Source: Acidimicrobiia bacterium (GTDB lineage: Bacteria; Actinomycetota; Acidimicrobiia; IMCC26256; PALSA-610). Taken from it: a stretch of DNA of 64,000 nucleotides. Location of the stretch: positions 107,965 to 171,964 of the forward strand of contig BPGH01000001.1 in assembly GCA_026002935.1 (NCBI GenBank), in the 5' to 3' direction. Position numbers and translations under genes: made by a program. The notes below the pieces were generated by a model. The model saw only the letters and a list, made by a program, of their open reading frames with translations. It was not told the origin of the DNA and did not search any database. Every line of letters starts with the position of its first letter. Positions within the stretch are counted from its first letter, which is position 1. Shown in pieces: positions 27,239 to 36,339 of this stretch.

Positions 27239-28063
27239 ATGCGCAGATTCCTCGCCCTCTCCCTCGCCGCGGCGCTCGGCGCCCTCGGACTCGCGGCCTG
27301 CGGTGGCGACGACGGGAACGACGAGAGCGGGTCCCCGGCGAGCGAGGACACCGCCCGGGACTCGTCCGACGACACGACCGACGACACGGGCGACGACACG
27401 AGCGGCGACGACGCCGAGGGCTCGGGCGGCGCCGACGAGCTGCGGGAGCTGCTCGAGCGGCAGTCGGAGGCGCGGATCAAGGTCACCTACGTGACCACCG
27501 AGGCCGACGGCACCGAGACCGAGATGACCATCGCCCAGGACGGCGAGGGTCGGCAGTCGATGGTCACCGACGGGACGCTGTTCATCTCCGGCCCCGACGG
27601 CACGATCTCCTGCGACGGCACCGGCTCCGACGCCACCTGCACCGAGATGCCCGAGGGCCTCGGCGAGCTCGGCATGCTCGGCTTCTCGCTGTTCACCTCC
27701 CTCGGCCAGGGGATGCTCGAGGGCGTGGAGGACGTCGACGGTGTCGAGACCACGAGCGACGAGATCGCCGGGCGCGACGCGCTCTGCGTCGACTGGGACG
27801 CGTCGTCGTTCTCCGGCATGCTCGGCGAGCTCGCCGAGGGCGACCTGCCCGACGACGCGCAGGTGCGCATCTGTGTCGACGAGGAGACCGGCTTCCTGCT
27901 CGAGTTCGGGGGGCAGGGTGACGGCGAGACGTTCTCGATCCGCGCCGTCGAGGTGAGCGAGCCGGAGGACTCCGACTTCGAGCCGCCGTCGACGCCCGAG
28001 ACGATGCCCGACCTCGGCGACATCGACATCGACGAGCTGCTCGAGCAGGGCGCGGGCGGCTGA
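27239..28063 (+). CDS. Secreted lipoprotein of unknown function
   Basis: 274 residues. A Sec signal with lipobox LAAC (Cys 20) predicts lipid anchoring outside the cytoplasmic membrane. Residues 21-62 are an Asp/Ser/Thr-rich flexible linker (many DD and DT pairs). The folded part (about 63-250) is acidic, with three later Cys in ISCDG, ATCTE and ALCVD and one in IRICVD that may form disulfides, and its general pattern resembles small mycobacterial-type lipoproteins. AGGAG precedes ATG 27239 at 10 bases. It lies 110 bases after the phosphodiesterase gene and converges on truA. Confidence 0.8.
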   Translation: MRRFLALSLAAALGALGLAACGGDDGNDESGSPASEDTARDSSDDTTDDTGDDTSGDDAEGSGGADELRELLERQSEARIKVTYVTTEADGTETEMTIAQDGEGRQSMVTDGTLFISGPDGTISCDGTGSDATCTEMPEGLGELGMLGFSLFTSLGQGMLEGVEDVDGVETTSDEIAGRDALCVDWDASSFSGMLGELAEGDLPDDAQVRICVDEETGFLLEFGGQGDGETFSIRAVEVSEPEDSDFEPPSTPETMPDLGDIDIDELLEQGAGG

Positions 28064-28088
28064 GCCGGCCGGCCCCGCCCGGCGGGCG

Positions 28089-28910
28089 CTAGTACCCGAC
28101 CTCCCACAGGCACAGACCGCGCGGCGGGGCCACCGGCCCCGCCGCGTCGCGTCGGCGGGCCCGCAGGATCGCGAGCATCTCGCCGGCGGTGCGCCGCCCG
28201 AGGCCCGCCTCGACGAGCGTGCCGACGATCGAGCGCACCATCTGCCAGCAGAACGCCGTCGCGCGGATCTCGTAGCGCAGCACGCCGTCACCCTCGTCGA
28301 CCCACGTCGAGTCGAGGACCCGGCGGACGGTCGTCGTGCCCTCCGCGGCTCGCCGGCAGAACGAGGCGAAGTCGTGCTCACCGACGAACGGGTCCGCCGC
28401 GAGGCGCAGGACGCGCAGGTCGAGCGGCTCGGGCACCCACCACGCGTAGCGGTCGCGGAACGGGTCCGGGACCGGGCGGTTCACGATCGTGTAGCGGTAG
28501 CGGCGCCAGCGCGCGTCACGCCGGGCGTCGAAGGCCCCCGCGACGACCTCGCACGACCGGACGACGACCTCGGGGCCGAGCATCGACGTGACCGACGACC
28601 CGAGCCGCCCGGGGTCGAGCGCCGCGCCGGCCGGGACGGGGAACGAGACGACCTGGCCCCACGCGTGGACGCCGGCGTCCGTGCGGCCCGCGCAGGTCAG
28701 CTCGACCGGCGCGCGCACGACCTTCGACACCGCCTCCGTCAGCACCCCGCCGACCGTCCGCACCCCGGGCTGGCCCGGCTGGGGGGCGAAGCCCGAGAAG
28801 TCGGTCCCGTCGTACGCGACGACCATGCGGACGGTCGCGGCCGCCCCGTCGGCCGGCGCCGCGGCCGCCGGCTCCGCCGAGGGTGACGCGTCGGCGTCGA
28901 AGAGCGTCAC
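28089..28910 (-). CDS. truA: tRNA pseudouridine(38-40) synthase TruA
   Basis: 273 residues. The catalytic Asp is in CAGRTDAGVHAWGQVVSF. VAYDGTDFSGFAPQPG starts the domain, and FCWQMVRSIVGTLVEAG near the C-terminus is typical. The first 26 residues (Ala/Pro-rich) are an extra N-terminal stretch, so a later start is possible but none has a better ribosome site than GTG 28910 (GGGGAG at 9 bases). Position after rplQ is the common actinobacterial arrangement. Confidence 0.96.
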   Translation of the reverse strand: MTLFDADASPSAEPAAAAPADGAAATVRMVVAYDGTDFSGFAPQPGQPGVRTVGGVLTEAVSKVVRAPVELTCAGRTDAGVHAWGQVVSFPVPAGAALDPGRLGSSVTSMLGPEVVVRSCEVVAGAFDARRDARWRRYRYTIVNRPVPDPFRDRYAWWVPEPLDLRVLRLAADPFVGEHDFASFCRRAAEGTTTVRRVLDSTWVDEGDGVLRYEIRATAFCWQMVRSIVGTLVEAGLGRRTAGEMLAILRARRRDAAGPVAPPRGLCLWEVGY

Positions 28911-28972
28911 GCCTGGTCGCTCCCCGTTCGTGTCCCGGCGTGGCCCGGCGGGCCACGACCCTGCGGACGAGG

Positions 28973-29329
28973 TCAGACGAGCTCGATGCGGGCCATCGGC
29001 GCGTTGTCGCCGGGGCGCGGACCGAGCTTCAGGATGCGGGTGTAGCCGCCGTTGCGGTCCGCGTAGCGGGGGCCGATCTCCGTGAAGAGCCGGTACGCGG
29101 CGTCCTGGTGGTGGATGGCGGCGACGACCTGGCGCCGGTCGTGCAAGGTGTTGCGCTTGGCCTTCGTGATCAGCTTCTCCACGTAGGGCCGCAGCGCCTT
29201 CGCCTTCGCCTCGGTGGTCGTGATCGAGCCGACCTCCGAGATGAACAGGCTCGCCGCGAGGTTCGCCATGAGCTGCTTCTGGTGGGCGGGCCCGCTCCCG
29301 AAGCGCGGCCCCTTCTTCGGCGCCGGCAC
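28973..29329 (-). CDS. rplQ: Ribosomal protein bL17
   Basis: 118 residues. The segment [20 protein letters not shown] and the block [20 protein letters not shown] are conserved. It is the last ribosomal gene of the alpha operon, 6 bases after rpoA, and lines the peptide exit tunnel region of the 50S subunit. Confidence 0.98.
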   Translation of the reverse strand: MPAPKKGPRFGSGPAHQKQLMANLAASLFISEVGSITTTEAKAKALRPYVEKLITKAKRNTLHDRRQVVAAIHHQDAAYRLFTEIGPRYADRNGGYTRILKLGPRPGDNAPMARIELV

Positions 29330-29335
29330 GACGCG

Positions 29336-30271
29336 CTACTCCTTCACCCGCAGCGACAGGCCGCGCTCGTCGAGCTTCTGGATCACCTCTTCGAGCGACT
29401 TCGCCCCGAAGTTGGTGATCGCGAGGAGGTCGTCCTCGGTCTTCTGCACGAGCTGGCCGATCGTGTCGACGCGCGCCCGCTTGAGGCAGTTGCGGGGCCG
29501 CTCCGACAGGTCGAGCTCCTCGATCGGCAGGTCGAGGTCGGGCGACGTCGAGCTCGGCGAGGCGACCTCGCCGAGCTCGAGCCCGCGCGGCTGGTCGGAC
29601 AGCTCGGCGATCAGGTCGATGAGCTTGCGGAGCGTGTCACCTGCGGAGGCCAGTGCCTCGCGGGGAGTGATCGAGCCGTCCGTCTCGATCTCGAGCGTGA
29701 GCATGTCGTAGTTCGTCGCCTGCTCGACCCGGGTCGGCTCGACGGAGAACGACACCCGCCGCACCGGCGAGAAGATCGCGTCGACCGGGATCACGCCGAT
29801 CGTGGTGGTGCGCTTGTTCCGCTCCGCCGAGAGGTAGCCCCGGCCCTGCTCGACGGTCAGGTCGAGGGCGAGCCGCCCCGACGCGTTGACGGTGGCGATG
29901 TACAGGTCGGGGTTGAGGATCTCGACGTCGGCGGTCGTCTGGATGTCGCCCGCGCGCACCTCACCGGGACCGCGCTTGTCGAGCCGGAGCGTGACCGGCT
30001 CCTCGGCGGTGCACCGCAGCACCAGGTCCTTCAGGTTCAGCAGGACGTCGGTCACGTCCTCCTTCACGCCTCTCACGACGTCGAACTCGTGGAGCGCGTC
30101 GTCGAAGCGCACCTGGGTAACCGCCGCGCCCGGGATCGACGACAGGAGGGTACGCCGGAGGCTGTTGCCGAGCGTGTGGCCGAAGCCGGGCTCGAGCGGC
30201 GAGATCGTGAAGCGCTGGACGTTGCCCTCGGGCTCGCTCGCCTCGATCTCGGGTCGCTGGATGATGAGCAT
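29336..30271 (-). CDS. rpoA: RNA polymerase alpha subunit
   Basis: 311 residues. The N-terminal domain (to about 230) has FTISPLEPGFGHTLGNSLRR, which dimerises and assembles beta and beta-prime. An acidic linker follows, and the C-terminal domain (about 245-311) has LDLSERPRNCLKRARVDTIG and NFGAKSLEEV for UP-element and activator contact. The ATG at 30271 gives the canonical MLIIQRP start and has GAGG 6 bases upstream. Confidence 0.98.
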   Translation of the reverse strand: MLIIQRPEIEASEPEGNVQRFTISPLEPGFGHTLGNSLRRTLLSSIPGAAVTQVRFDDALHEFDVVRGVKEDVTDVLLNLKDLVLRCTAEEPVTLRLDKRGPGEVRAGDIQTTADVEILNPDLYIATVNASGRLALDLTVEQGRGYLSAERNKRTTTIGVIPVDAIFSPVRRVSFSVEPTRVEQATNYDMLTLEIETDGSITPREALASAGDTLRKLIDLIAELSDQPRGLELGEVASPSSTSPDLDLPIEELDLSERPRNCLKRARVDTIGQLVQKTEDDLLAITNFGAKSLEEVIQKLDERGLSLRVKE

Positions 30272-30281
30272 GGGAGCCTCG

Positions 30282-30908
30282 CTACTTGGAGTAGAGCTCG
30301 ACGATGAGCTGCTCGCGCACCGGGACGTCGATCTGCTCGCGGATCGGCAGGTCGCGCACCGTCGCACGCAGCTCCGGCTTGTCGACGTCGAGCCACTGGG
30401 GAACGGCGCGGTCGAGCGTGTCGACGTTGTGACGGATCACGATCATCTTGCGGCCCTTGTCGCGGATCGACACGACGTCGTCCTTGCGCAGCGTGTACGA
30501 CGGGATCGTCACGCGGCGGCCGTTGACGGCGACGTGCCCGTGCCGGACGAACTGGCGGGCCTGGTTGCGGCTCGACGCGAACCCGGCGCGGTACACGACG
30601 TTGTCGAGCCGCAGCTCGAGCAGCCGCATCAGGTTCTCACCGGTGATGCCCGGCTGGCGCACCGCCTTCGCGTACAGCGTGCGGAACTGCTTCTCGAGCA
30701 ACCCGTAGATGCGCCGGGCCTTCTGCTTCTCCCGGAGCTGCAGCAGGTACTCGCTCTCGCGGATCCGGCCCCGCCCGTGCATGCCCGGCGGGTAGGGGCG
30801 GCGCTCGATCGGGCAGCGCATCGTGTCGCACTTGCTGCCCTTGAGGAACAGCTTCATCCGCTCGCGCCGGCACAGTCGGCAGACCGGGCCGATCAGTTCG
30901 CGCGCCAT
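30282..30908 (-). CDS. rpsD: Ribosomal protein uS4 (zinc-binding form)
   Basis: 208 residues. C10, C13, C27 and C32 form the N-terminal zinc knuckle (CRLC and CDTMRC). The S4 RNA-binding domain follows with LRLDNVVYRAGFASSRNQARQFV and HGHVAVNGRRV. It nucleates 30S assembly. One base separates it from the rpsK stop, so expression is coupled. Confidence 0.98.
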   Translation of the reverse strand: MARELIGPVCRLCRRERMKLFLKGSKCDTMRCPIERRPYPPGMHGRGRIRESEYLLQLREKQKARRIYGLLEKQFRTLYAKAVRQPGITGENLMRLLELRLDNVVYRAGFASSRNQARQFVRHGHVAVNGRRVTIPSYTLRKDDVVSIRDKGRKMIVIRHNVDTLDRAVPQWLDVDKPELRATVRDLPIREQIDVPVREQLIVELYSK

Positions 30909-30909
30909 C

Positions 30910-31308
30910 TCAGACCCTCCGCCGCTTCGGCGGGCGGCACCCGTTGTGCGGGATGGGCGTGACGTCCTTGATGCCCACGACCTCGATGCCGGCGTTCTGG
31001 ATCGAGCGGATCGCGGTCTCGCGGCCCGAACCGGGCCCCTTCACGAGCACGTCGACCTTGCGGACGCCGTGCTCCATCGCCCGCCGGGCCGCGGCCTCGG
31101 CCGCGAGCTGGGCCGCGAACGGGGTGCTCTTGCGCGACCCCTTGAAGCCGACGTTGCCCGACGACGCCCACGACAGGGTCGCGCCCTGCTGGTCGGTGAA
31201 GGTGATGATCGTGTTGTTGAACGACGACTTGATGTGAGCGACCCCGTACGCGACGTTCTTGCGCTCCTTGCGCTTCGGTCGCCGGCCACCCGCTGAAGGC
31301 TTCGCCAC
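30910..31308 (-). CDS. rpsK: Ribosomal protein uS11
   Basis: 132 residues with a Lys/Arg-rich N-terminus and the conserved [17 protein letters not shown] and [19 protein letters not shown]. The C-terminus ends in [15 protein letters not shown] 31308 is chosen because family members start with MAKP; longer upstream frames run into rpsM. Confidence 0.97.
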   Translation of the reverse strand: MAKPSAGGRRPKRKERKNVAYGVAHIKSSFNNTIITFTDQQGATLSWASSGNVGFKGSRKSTPFAAQLAAEAAARRAMEHGVRKVDVLVKGPGSGRETAIRSIQNAGIEVVGIKDVTPIPHNGCRPPKRRRV

Positions 31309-31330
31309 TGCGTTCCTGACTCCTGGTCGC

Positions 31331-31711
31331 TCAGTGCTTGCGGGCGCGCTTCTTGCCCGCCACGGTCTTCTTCGGGCCCTTGCGGGTGCGCGCGTTGGTG
31401 CGCGTGCGCTGCCCGCGGACCGGCAGGCCCCGCCGGTGACGGAGGCCCTCGTAGTTGCCGATCTCCATCTTGCGCTTGATGTTCTGGCTGACCTCGCGCC
31501 GCAGGTCACCCTCGACCTTCAGGTTCTGGTCGATGTACGCCCGCAGCCGGGCGACCTCCTCCTCGGTGAGGTCGCGGACCCGGGTGTCGCGGGACATGCC
31601 GATCTCGTCGCACACCTGCTGCGCGGTGGTGCGGCCGATGCCGTAGATGTAGGTGAGCGAGATCTCGAGACGCTTCTCGCGGGGGATGTCGACGCCGGCG
31701 ATGCGGGCCAT
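31331..31711 (-). CDS. rpsM: Ribosomal protein uS13
   Basis: 126 residues starting with [20 protein letters not shown], with [13 protein letters not shown] and the C-terminal [18 protein letters not shown], which contacts the A- and P-site tRNAs. It follows rpmJ by 16 bases. Confidence 0.98.
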   Translation of the reverse strand: MARIAGVDIPREKRLEISLTYIYGIGRTTAQQVCDEIGMSRDTRVRDLTEEEVARLRAYIDQNLKVEGDLRREVSQNIKRKMEIGNYEGLRHRRGLPVRGQRTRTNARTRKGPKKTVAGKKRARKH

Positions 31712-31727
31712 CAGGACGCGTCCTCCC

Positions 31728-31841
31728 TCAACCTTGCCGCTGCTTGTGGCGCGGGTCGCTGCAGATCACGCGCACGGAGCCGTGCCGGCGGATCACCTTG
31801 CACTTGTCGCACATCTTCTTGACCGACGGCCGGACCTTCAT
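31728..31841 (-). CDS. rpmJ: Ribosomal protein bL36 (zinc-binding form)
   Basis: A 37-residue gene found by translating the gap between infA and rpsM. It reads [19 protein letters not shown] and ends in [12 protein letters not shown]11, C14, C27 and H32 form the zinc site of the C+ type L36. It is placed in the standard infA-rpmJ-rpsM order. Confidence 0.97.
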   Translation of the reverse strand: MKVRPSVKKMCDKCKVIRRHGSVRVICSDPRHKQRQG

Positions 31842-31893
31842 CGGGCGTCCTTCATCCTGCGTGGTCCTTCGACCAACCGTGCGTGGCCTGCCG

Positions 31894-32118
31894 CTACTTG
31901 TAGCGGTAGGTGATGCGGCCGCGGCTCAGGTCGTAGGGCGTGAGCTCGACCTGGACCCGGTCGCCCGGGGCGATCCGGATGTAGTGCATCCGCATCTTCC
32001 CGGAGATGTGGGCCAACACCCGGTGCCCGTTCTCCAGCTCGACACGGAACATGGCGTTGGGCAGCGGCTCGATCACCGTCCCCTCGACCAGGATCGTGTC
32101 GTCCTTGGGCTTGGCCAG
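31894..32118 (-). CDS. infA: Translation initiation factor IF-1 with apparent CTG start
   Basis: 74 residues, OB-fold factor that occupies the A site during initiation. The family-typical N-terminus [20 protein letters not shown] is fully encoded, but the codon before GCC is CTG (32118-32116), not ATG. An in-frame TGA three codons before it closes the frame, so CTG is the only start that gives full length. GGTGG lies 9 bases before the CTG. A later GTG (32076) would delete 14 conserved residues. Either CTG is really used, or one A was lost in sequencing (the family start would be ATGGCC). The rest, to the terminal ITYRYK, is normal. Confidence 0.9.
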   Translation of the reverse strand: MAKPKDDTILVEGTVIEPLPNAMFRVELENGHRVLAHISGKMRMHYIRIAPGDRVQVELTPYDLSRGRITYRYK

Positions 32119-32184
32119 AAAGCGTCACCACCTCGGCGGGCCGGCGCGCCGGAGCGCGCAGAACGGGCGTAGGGCCGACTTGAC

Positions 32185-32214
32185 AGCGTACCCGATCGGC
32201 GGTCCCGCCCTCAA
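32185..32214 (-). promoter_or_regulatory. Probable promoter of the infA-rpmJ-rpsM-rpsK-rpsD-rpoA-rplQ run
   Basis: On the minus strand TTGAGG (32214-32209) and TACGCT (32190-32185) are 18 bases apart. It lies in the 177-base gap between map and infA, about 65 bases before the infA start, where the spc operon would end and the alpha operon begin. Confidence 0.55.
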
Positions 32215-32295
32215 CCCGCCCCCGGCCCGCGCCGGGCGCCCGCCGCGCCGGCGGCCGGCCCGGTGCGCCCCACCACCGCCGCCCGGCGGCGGGCG

Positions 32296-33045
32296 TCAGG
32301 CAGGGAGCGTCAGGATCTCGGGCCCGTCGGCGGTCACCGCGACCGTGTGCTCGAAGTGCGCGGCCCGGGAGCCGTCGGCCGTGACGACCGTCCAGCCGTC
32401 GTCGAGCACCCGGGTGCGCGCGTCGCCGGCGCTCACCATCGGTTCGATCGCGAGCACGAGGCCCTCGCGCAGGCGAAGTCCGCGCCCGGCCGGCCCGTGG
32501 TTGGGGACGTCGGGGGCCTCGTGCATCGCCGTGCCGATGCCGTGCCCGACGTACTCGCGCACCACCGAGAACCCGGCCCGCCGCACCACCGCCTCGCACG
32601 CGGCGCCGACGTCCCCGAGCCGGTTGCCCGCCCGCACCTGCCCGATGGCGGCGGCCAGCGCCTCGCGCGTGACGTCGATCAGCTGCTGCGAACGGTCGTC
32701 GACCCGGCCGACGGGCACCGTGACCGCGGCGTCCGCGTGCCAGCCGTCGACGATCGCCCCGCAGTCGATCGACACGATGTCGCCCTCCTCGAGGACCCGC
32801 GGGCCGGGGATCCCGTGCACCACGACCTCGTTGGGCGAGATGCACGCGACCCCGGGGAAGCCGTGGTACCCGAGGAAGTTGGAGCGGGCGCCCCGGCGCT
32901 CCAGCACCGCCCGGGCCACCCGGTCGAGGTCGGCGGTCGTGGCACCCGGCCGCGCGGCCCGCACGCACTCCTCGTGCATCTCGGCGACGACGCGCCCCGC
33001 GCGCCGCATGTGCGCGATCTGCTCCGGGGACTTGCGCAGGACCAC
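32296..33045 (-). CDS. map: Methionine aminopeptidase, type I
   Basis: 249 residues. The five metal ligands are in place: D94, D105, H168, E201 and E232 (in SIDCGAIVDGWHAD, EYVGHGIG, LAIEP and HFEHT). The family motif LGYHGFPGVACISPNEVVVHG precedes them. It removes the N-terminal Met from nascent proteins. GTG 33045 gives a standard VLRKSPEQIAHMRRAG start; the longer frame upstream lies inside adk. Confidence 0.96.
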   Translation of the reverse strand: MVLRKSPEQIAHMRRAGRVVAEMHEECVRAARPGATTADLDRVARAVLERRGARSNFLGYHGFPGVACISPNEVVVHGIPGPRVLEEGDIVSIDCGAIVDGWHADAAVTVPVGRVDDRSQQLIDVTREALAAAIGQVRAGNRLGDVGAACEAVVRRAGFSVVREYVGHGIGTAMHEAPDVPNHGPAGRGLRLREGLVLAIEPMVSAGDARTRVLDDGWTVVTADGSRAAHFEHTVAVTADGPEILTLPA

Positions 33046-33058
33046 GGCCGCGGCGGGG

Positions 33059-33727
33059 TCAGGGGCAGCCGATGCGGGCGTCGATCGCCTTGACGATCCG
33101 CTCGAACACCTCTTCGCCCTCGCCGACGCCGTCGACGACCACGAGCACACCCCGCTCGCGGTAGTAGTCGATGATCGGCACCGTCTCGGTCTCGTAGAGC
33201 TCCAGCCGCCGGTCGATCGCCTCCTCGGTGTCGTCGTCACGCTGCACGACGCGCCCGCCGCAGGTGTCGCAGGTCCAGTCGTGGGCGGGCGGCATGTTCA
33301 CGTGGTAGACGCGCTGGCACTGCTCGCACACCCGCCGGCCGGCGAGCCGGTCGAGCACGATCTCGCGGGGCACGTCGATGTTGACCGCGACGTCGAGCGG
33401 CGAGTCGGTGATCACCCGGTCCAGCTCCCGTGCCTGGTACAGCGTCCGCGGGAACCCGTCGAGCACGAAGCCGTCCCCCAGGGGACCGCCCGGGGCGAGG
33501 CACTCCTCGACCACGCCGACCACGATGTCGTCCGGGACCAGCTCACCCGCGTCCATGTAGCGCTTGGCCTCGAGCCCGAAGGCGGTGCCCGCGGCGGCGC
33601 GCTCCCGGAAGAGCTCGCCGGTCGACAGGTGCGCGATCCCGTAGTGCTCGGCGAGGCGGGCGGCCTGCGTCCCCTTGCCGGCGCCCTGCTTGCCGAGGAG
33701 CACGACGCGTGGCTTCGTCCTCGTCAT
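33059..33727 (-). CDS. adk: Adenylate kinase (zinc-lid form)
   Basis: 222 residues. P-loop GKQGAGKGT (12-20), AMP-binding STGELFRE and DGFPRT, and a LID with four Cys (C134, C137, C153, C156 in CEQC and CDTC) that bind zinc, like Gram-positive long-type enzymes. It makes two ADP from ATP and AMP. It starts 2 bases after the secY stop. Confidence 0.97.
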   Translation of the reverse strand: MTRTKPRVVLLGKQGAGKGTQAARLAEHYGIAHLSTGELFRERAAAGTAFGLEAKRYMDAGELVPDDIVVGVVEECLAPGGPLGDGFVLDGFPRTLYQARELDRVITDSPLDVAVNIDVPREIVLDRLAGRRVCEQCQRVYHVNMPPAHDWTCDTCGGRVVQRDDDTEEAIDRRLELYETETVPIIDYYRERGVLVVVDGVGEGEEVFERIVKAIDARIGCP

Positions 33728-33729
33728 GC

Positions 33730-35052
33730 TCAGCGCAGGAACCCTTCGTAGTTCCGCATCATGAGCTGGCTGTCGATCTGCTTCATCGTCTCGAGCATGA
33801 CGCCGACGGTGATGAGGATCGTCGTCCCGCCGAAGATGAACGTCTGGATGCTCCAGATCTTCAGCACCAGGAACGGCGCGAGCGCGATCACCATGAGGAA
33901 CAGCGCGCCGGGCAGCGTGATGCGGTTCAGCACCTTCGCGAGGTACCGCTCGGTCGGAGGACCCGGCCGGATGCCGGGGATGAACCCGCCCTGCTTGCGG
34001 ATCACGTCGGCCTGCTGCTGCGGGTTGAACGCGATCGCGGTGTAGAAGTACGCGAAGAACAGGATCAGCAGCGAGTACGCGATCACGTAGGTCCAGGTGA
34101 TCGACGTGTTCCCGAAGTTCTCGCTGATGAACTCCTTGGCGCCGTCCCACGGGAGCACGGTCGCGACGAGCGCGGGGAAGCCGAGCAGCGAGCTCGCGAA
34201 GATCACCGGGATCACGCCGGACTGGTTGACCTTCAGCGGGATGTACGTGCTCTGGCCGCCGTACATGCGCCGGCCCACGACGCGCTTCGCGAACTGGACG
34301 GGGATCCGGCGCTGGCCCGACTCCACCGTGACGATCCCGGCGATCATCGCGACCGCCACGACGATGATCAGGTAGAAGGGAAGGCCGCCGGTCTCCTCGT
34401 AGAGGTTGGCCCCCTGGAACGGCAGTCGTGACACCACGGACGCGAAGATCAGGATCGACATCCCGTTGCCGATGCCGCGCTGGGTGATCAGCTCGCCGAG
34501 CCACATCACCAGCGCGGTGCCCGCCGTCCACGTGATGACGATCATCACCGCCTTCCACGGCGTGAAGTCGGGGATGAGGACGAGCCCCTCGGGCAGGGAG
34601 ATGCCGAGCGGGCTGAACCCGCTGTCACCGCGCCGCAGCGCGAAAACGAACGCCGTCGACTGCACCAACGCGAGCGCGACGGTCAGGTAGCGGGTCCACT
34701 GCGTGATCTTCTTCTGCCCGGTCTGGCCCTCCTTCTGCCACTCCTCGAGCTTCGGGATCACGACCCCGAGGAGCTGCATGATGATCGACGCCGTGATGTA
34801 CGGCATGATCCCGAGGAAGAAGACCGCGACGTTCGTCAGGGCGCCGCCGGCGAAGAGGTCGAGGAACGGCAGCACCCCGCCGCCCGCCTGGTCGCGCGCC
34901 TCGCGCAGGTCCTTGATCGCCCGGAAGTCGACGTACGGCACCGGGATGTGCGAGCCGAGCCGGAAGACGCCGACGATGAAGATCGTGAAGAGGATCTTGT
35001 TCCGGAGGTCGGGGACCCGGAACATGTTGACCAGGCGGGAGAGCCCTTGCAT
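33730..35052 (-). CDS. secY: Preprotein translocase subunit SecY
   Basis: 440 residues with ten predicted membrane segments. Typical segments are ALTNVAVFFLGIMPYITASIIMQLLGV, ITQRGIGNGMSILIFASV, the fifth-loop region QSTYIPLKVNQSGVIPVIFASSLL (start) and the C-terminal GALFLMVIALAPF. It forms the Sec channel. Start ATG 35052 gives the actinobacterial MQGLSRLVNMFRVPDLRNKI N-terminus. Confidence 0.98.
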   Translation of the reverse strand: MQGLSRLVNMFRVPDLRNKILFTIFIVGVFRLGSHIPVPYVDFRAIKDLREARDQAGGGVLPFLDLFAGGALTNVAVFFLGIMPYITASIIMQLLGVVIPKLEEWQKEGQTGQKKITQWTRYLTVALALVQSTAFVFALRRGDSGFSPLGISLPEGLVLIPDFTPWKAVMIVITWTAGTALVMWLGELITQRGIGNGMSILIFASVVSRLPFQGANLYEETGGLPFYLIIVVAVAMIAGIVTVESGQRRIPVQFAKRVVGRRMYGGQSTYIPLKVNQSGVIPVIFASSLLGFPALVATVLPWDGAKEFISENFGNTSITWTYVIAYSLLILFFAYFYTAIAFNPQQQADVIRKQGGFIPGIRPGPPTERYLAKVLNRITLPGALFLMVIALAPFLVLKIWSIQTFIFGGTTILITVGVMLETMKQIDSQLMMRNYEGFLR

Positions 35053-35095
35053 GGGGTCCGGCGACCTCCGTGAAGACCGGGGACCGGCAGTGTAG

Positions 35096-35587
35096 CTACC
35101 GGTTGGTCAGGGCGTTCCCACGCGCCGGCGGCCGTCCGGTCGGCCACGGGAGCGGCAGGCGCTCGGCGGTCCCGCCCGCGGCCTCGATCGCCCGGGCGGC
35201 GGCCTCGGAGAACCCGTGGGCCCGCACCGTCAGCGGCTTCGAGAGCTCGCCGCGCGCGAGCACCTTCACCAGCCCCCGCTTCGCGACCAGGCCCCGCGCG
35301 CGCAGCGTCTCGGGGGTGACCTCCGCGTTCGCGTCGAATGCGTCGAGCGTGCTCAGGTTGACCACGTGGTACTCGACGCGGAACGGGTTCTTGAACCCCT
35401 TGGCCTTCGGCGTGCGCCGGTGCAGGGGCGTCTGGCCGCCCTCGAAACCCGTCGGCACGGTGTCGCGCGCGCCCTGTCCCTTCGTGCCCCGCCCGGCCGT
35501 CTTGCCGCCCTTGCCCGCGATGCCGCGCCCGACGCGCCGCTTGGGCCGCCGGGAACCGGGCGCCGGCTTCAGGTCGTGGACCTTCAC
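35096..35587 (-). CDS. rplO: Ribosomal protein uL15
   Basis: 163 residues: basic Gly/Arg-rich N-terminus (LKPAPGSRRPKRRVGRGIAG), then the SecY-proximal order rpmD-rplO-secY. The C-terminal Rossmann-like part carries VKVLARGELSKPLTVRAHGF. It overlaps the rpmD stop by four bases. Confidence 0.97.
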   Translation of the reverse strand: MKVHDLKPAPGSRRPKRRVGRGIAGKGGKTAGRGTKGQGARDTVPTGFEGGQTPLHRRTPKAKGFKNPFRVEYHVVNLSTLDAFDANAEVTPETLRARGLVAKRGLVKVLARGELSKPLTVRAHGFSEAAARAIEAAGGTAERLPLPWPTGRPPARGNALTNR

Positions 35588-35769
35588 TGGATCTCCTCCA
35601 CGCTCACGAGGTGCGGCACGCGCGCGAGCATGCCGCGGATCTCCGGCCGGTCGGGCAGCACGTTGGTGGAGCCGATGCGGCCGAGCCCGAGCGCGCGCAC
35701 GGTACCGCGGTGCTTGGGCTTGGCCCCGATGGTCGACCGGACGAGGGTGACCTTCAACTGCGACGCCAT
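35584..35769 (-). CDS. rpmD: Ribosomal protein uL30
   Basis: 61 residues, QLKVTLVRSTIGAKPKHRGT followed by ALGLGRIGSTNVLPD. ATG 35769 follows the rpsE stop by one base, which decides the start. Short size is normal for bacterial L30. Confidence 0.96.
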   Translation of the reverse strand: MASQLKVTLVRSTIGAKPKHRGTVRALGLGRIGSTNVLPDRPEIRGMLARVPHLVSVEEIQ

Positions 35770-35770
35770 C

Positions 35771-36322
35771 TCACGCGACCTCGGTGATCTCGTGCCTGCC
35801 GGCGCGCTCGCGCTCACGGTAGGCGTCGAGCATGCCCTTCGTGGTCACCTCTTCGGGCGACTTGCCGCGCAGGGCCGCGATCTCCTCCGGGCGCTGCAGC
35901 GCGCGCAGGCCCGCCATCGTCGCGCGGGCGACGTTGATCGCGTTCGAGGAACCGAGCGACTTCGCGAGCACGTCGTGGATCCCGGCCGCCTCGAGGATCG
36001 CACGCGCGGCGCCGCCGGCGATCACCCCGGTACCGGGCGACGCGGGCTTCAGGAGCACCCGGGCCGCGTCGTGCTCGCCGAGCACCTGGTGGGTGATCGT
36101 GGATCCCGCGAGCGGCACGGCGAAGAGGTCCTTCTTCGCCTCCTCCATGCCCTTTTGGATCGCGGCCGGCACCTCCTTCGCCTTGCCGTACCCGAGCCCG
36201 ACGTTGCCGCTGCCGTCGCCGACGACCACCAGGGCCGTGAAGGAGAACCGGCGGCCGCCCTTCACCACCTTCGCGACCCGGTTGATGGCGATGACGCGCT
36301 CGTCGTACTGACCCTCGGCCAT
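35771..36322 (-). CDS. rpsE: Ribosomal protein uS5
   Basis: 183 residues. The double-stranded RNA-binding domain has [20 protein letters not shown], and the C-terminal fold has [19 protein letters not shown]. It contributes to the mRNA entrance helicase site and decoding accuracy. It sits 17 bases after rplR. Confidence 0.98.
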   Translation of the reverse strand: MAEGQYDERVIAINRVAKVVKGGRRFSFTALVVVGDGSGNVGLGYGKAKEVPAAIQKGMEEAKKDLFAVPLAGSTITHQVLGEHDAARVLLKPASPGTGVIAGGAARAILEAAGIHDVLAKSLGSSNAINVARATMAGLRALQRPEEIAALRGKSPEEVTTKGMLDAYRERERAGRHEITEVA

Positions 36323-36339
36323 GCGTGTCCCCTACGTCC

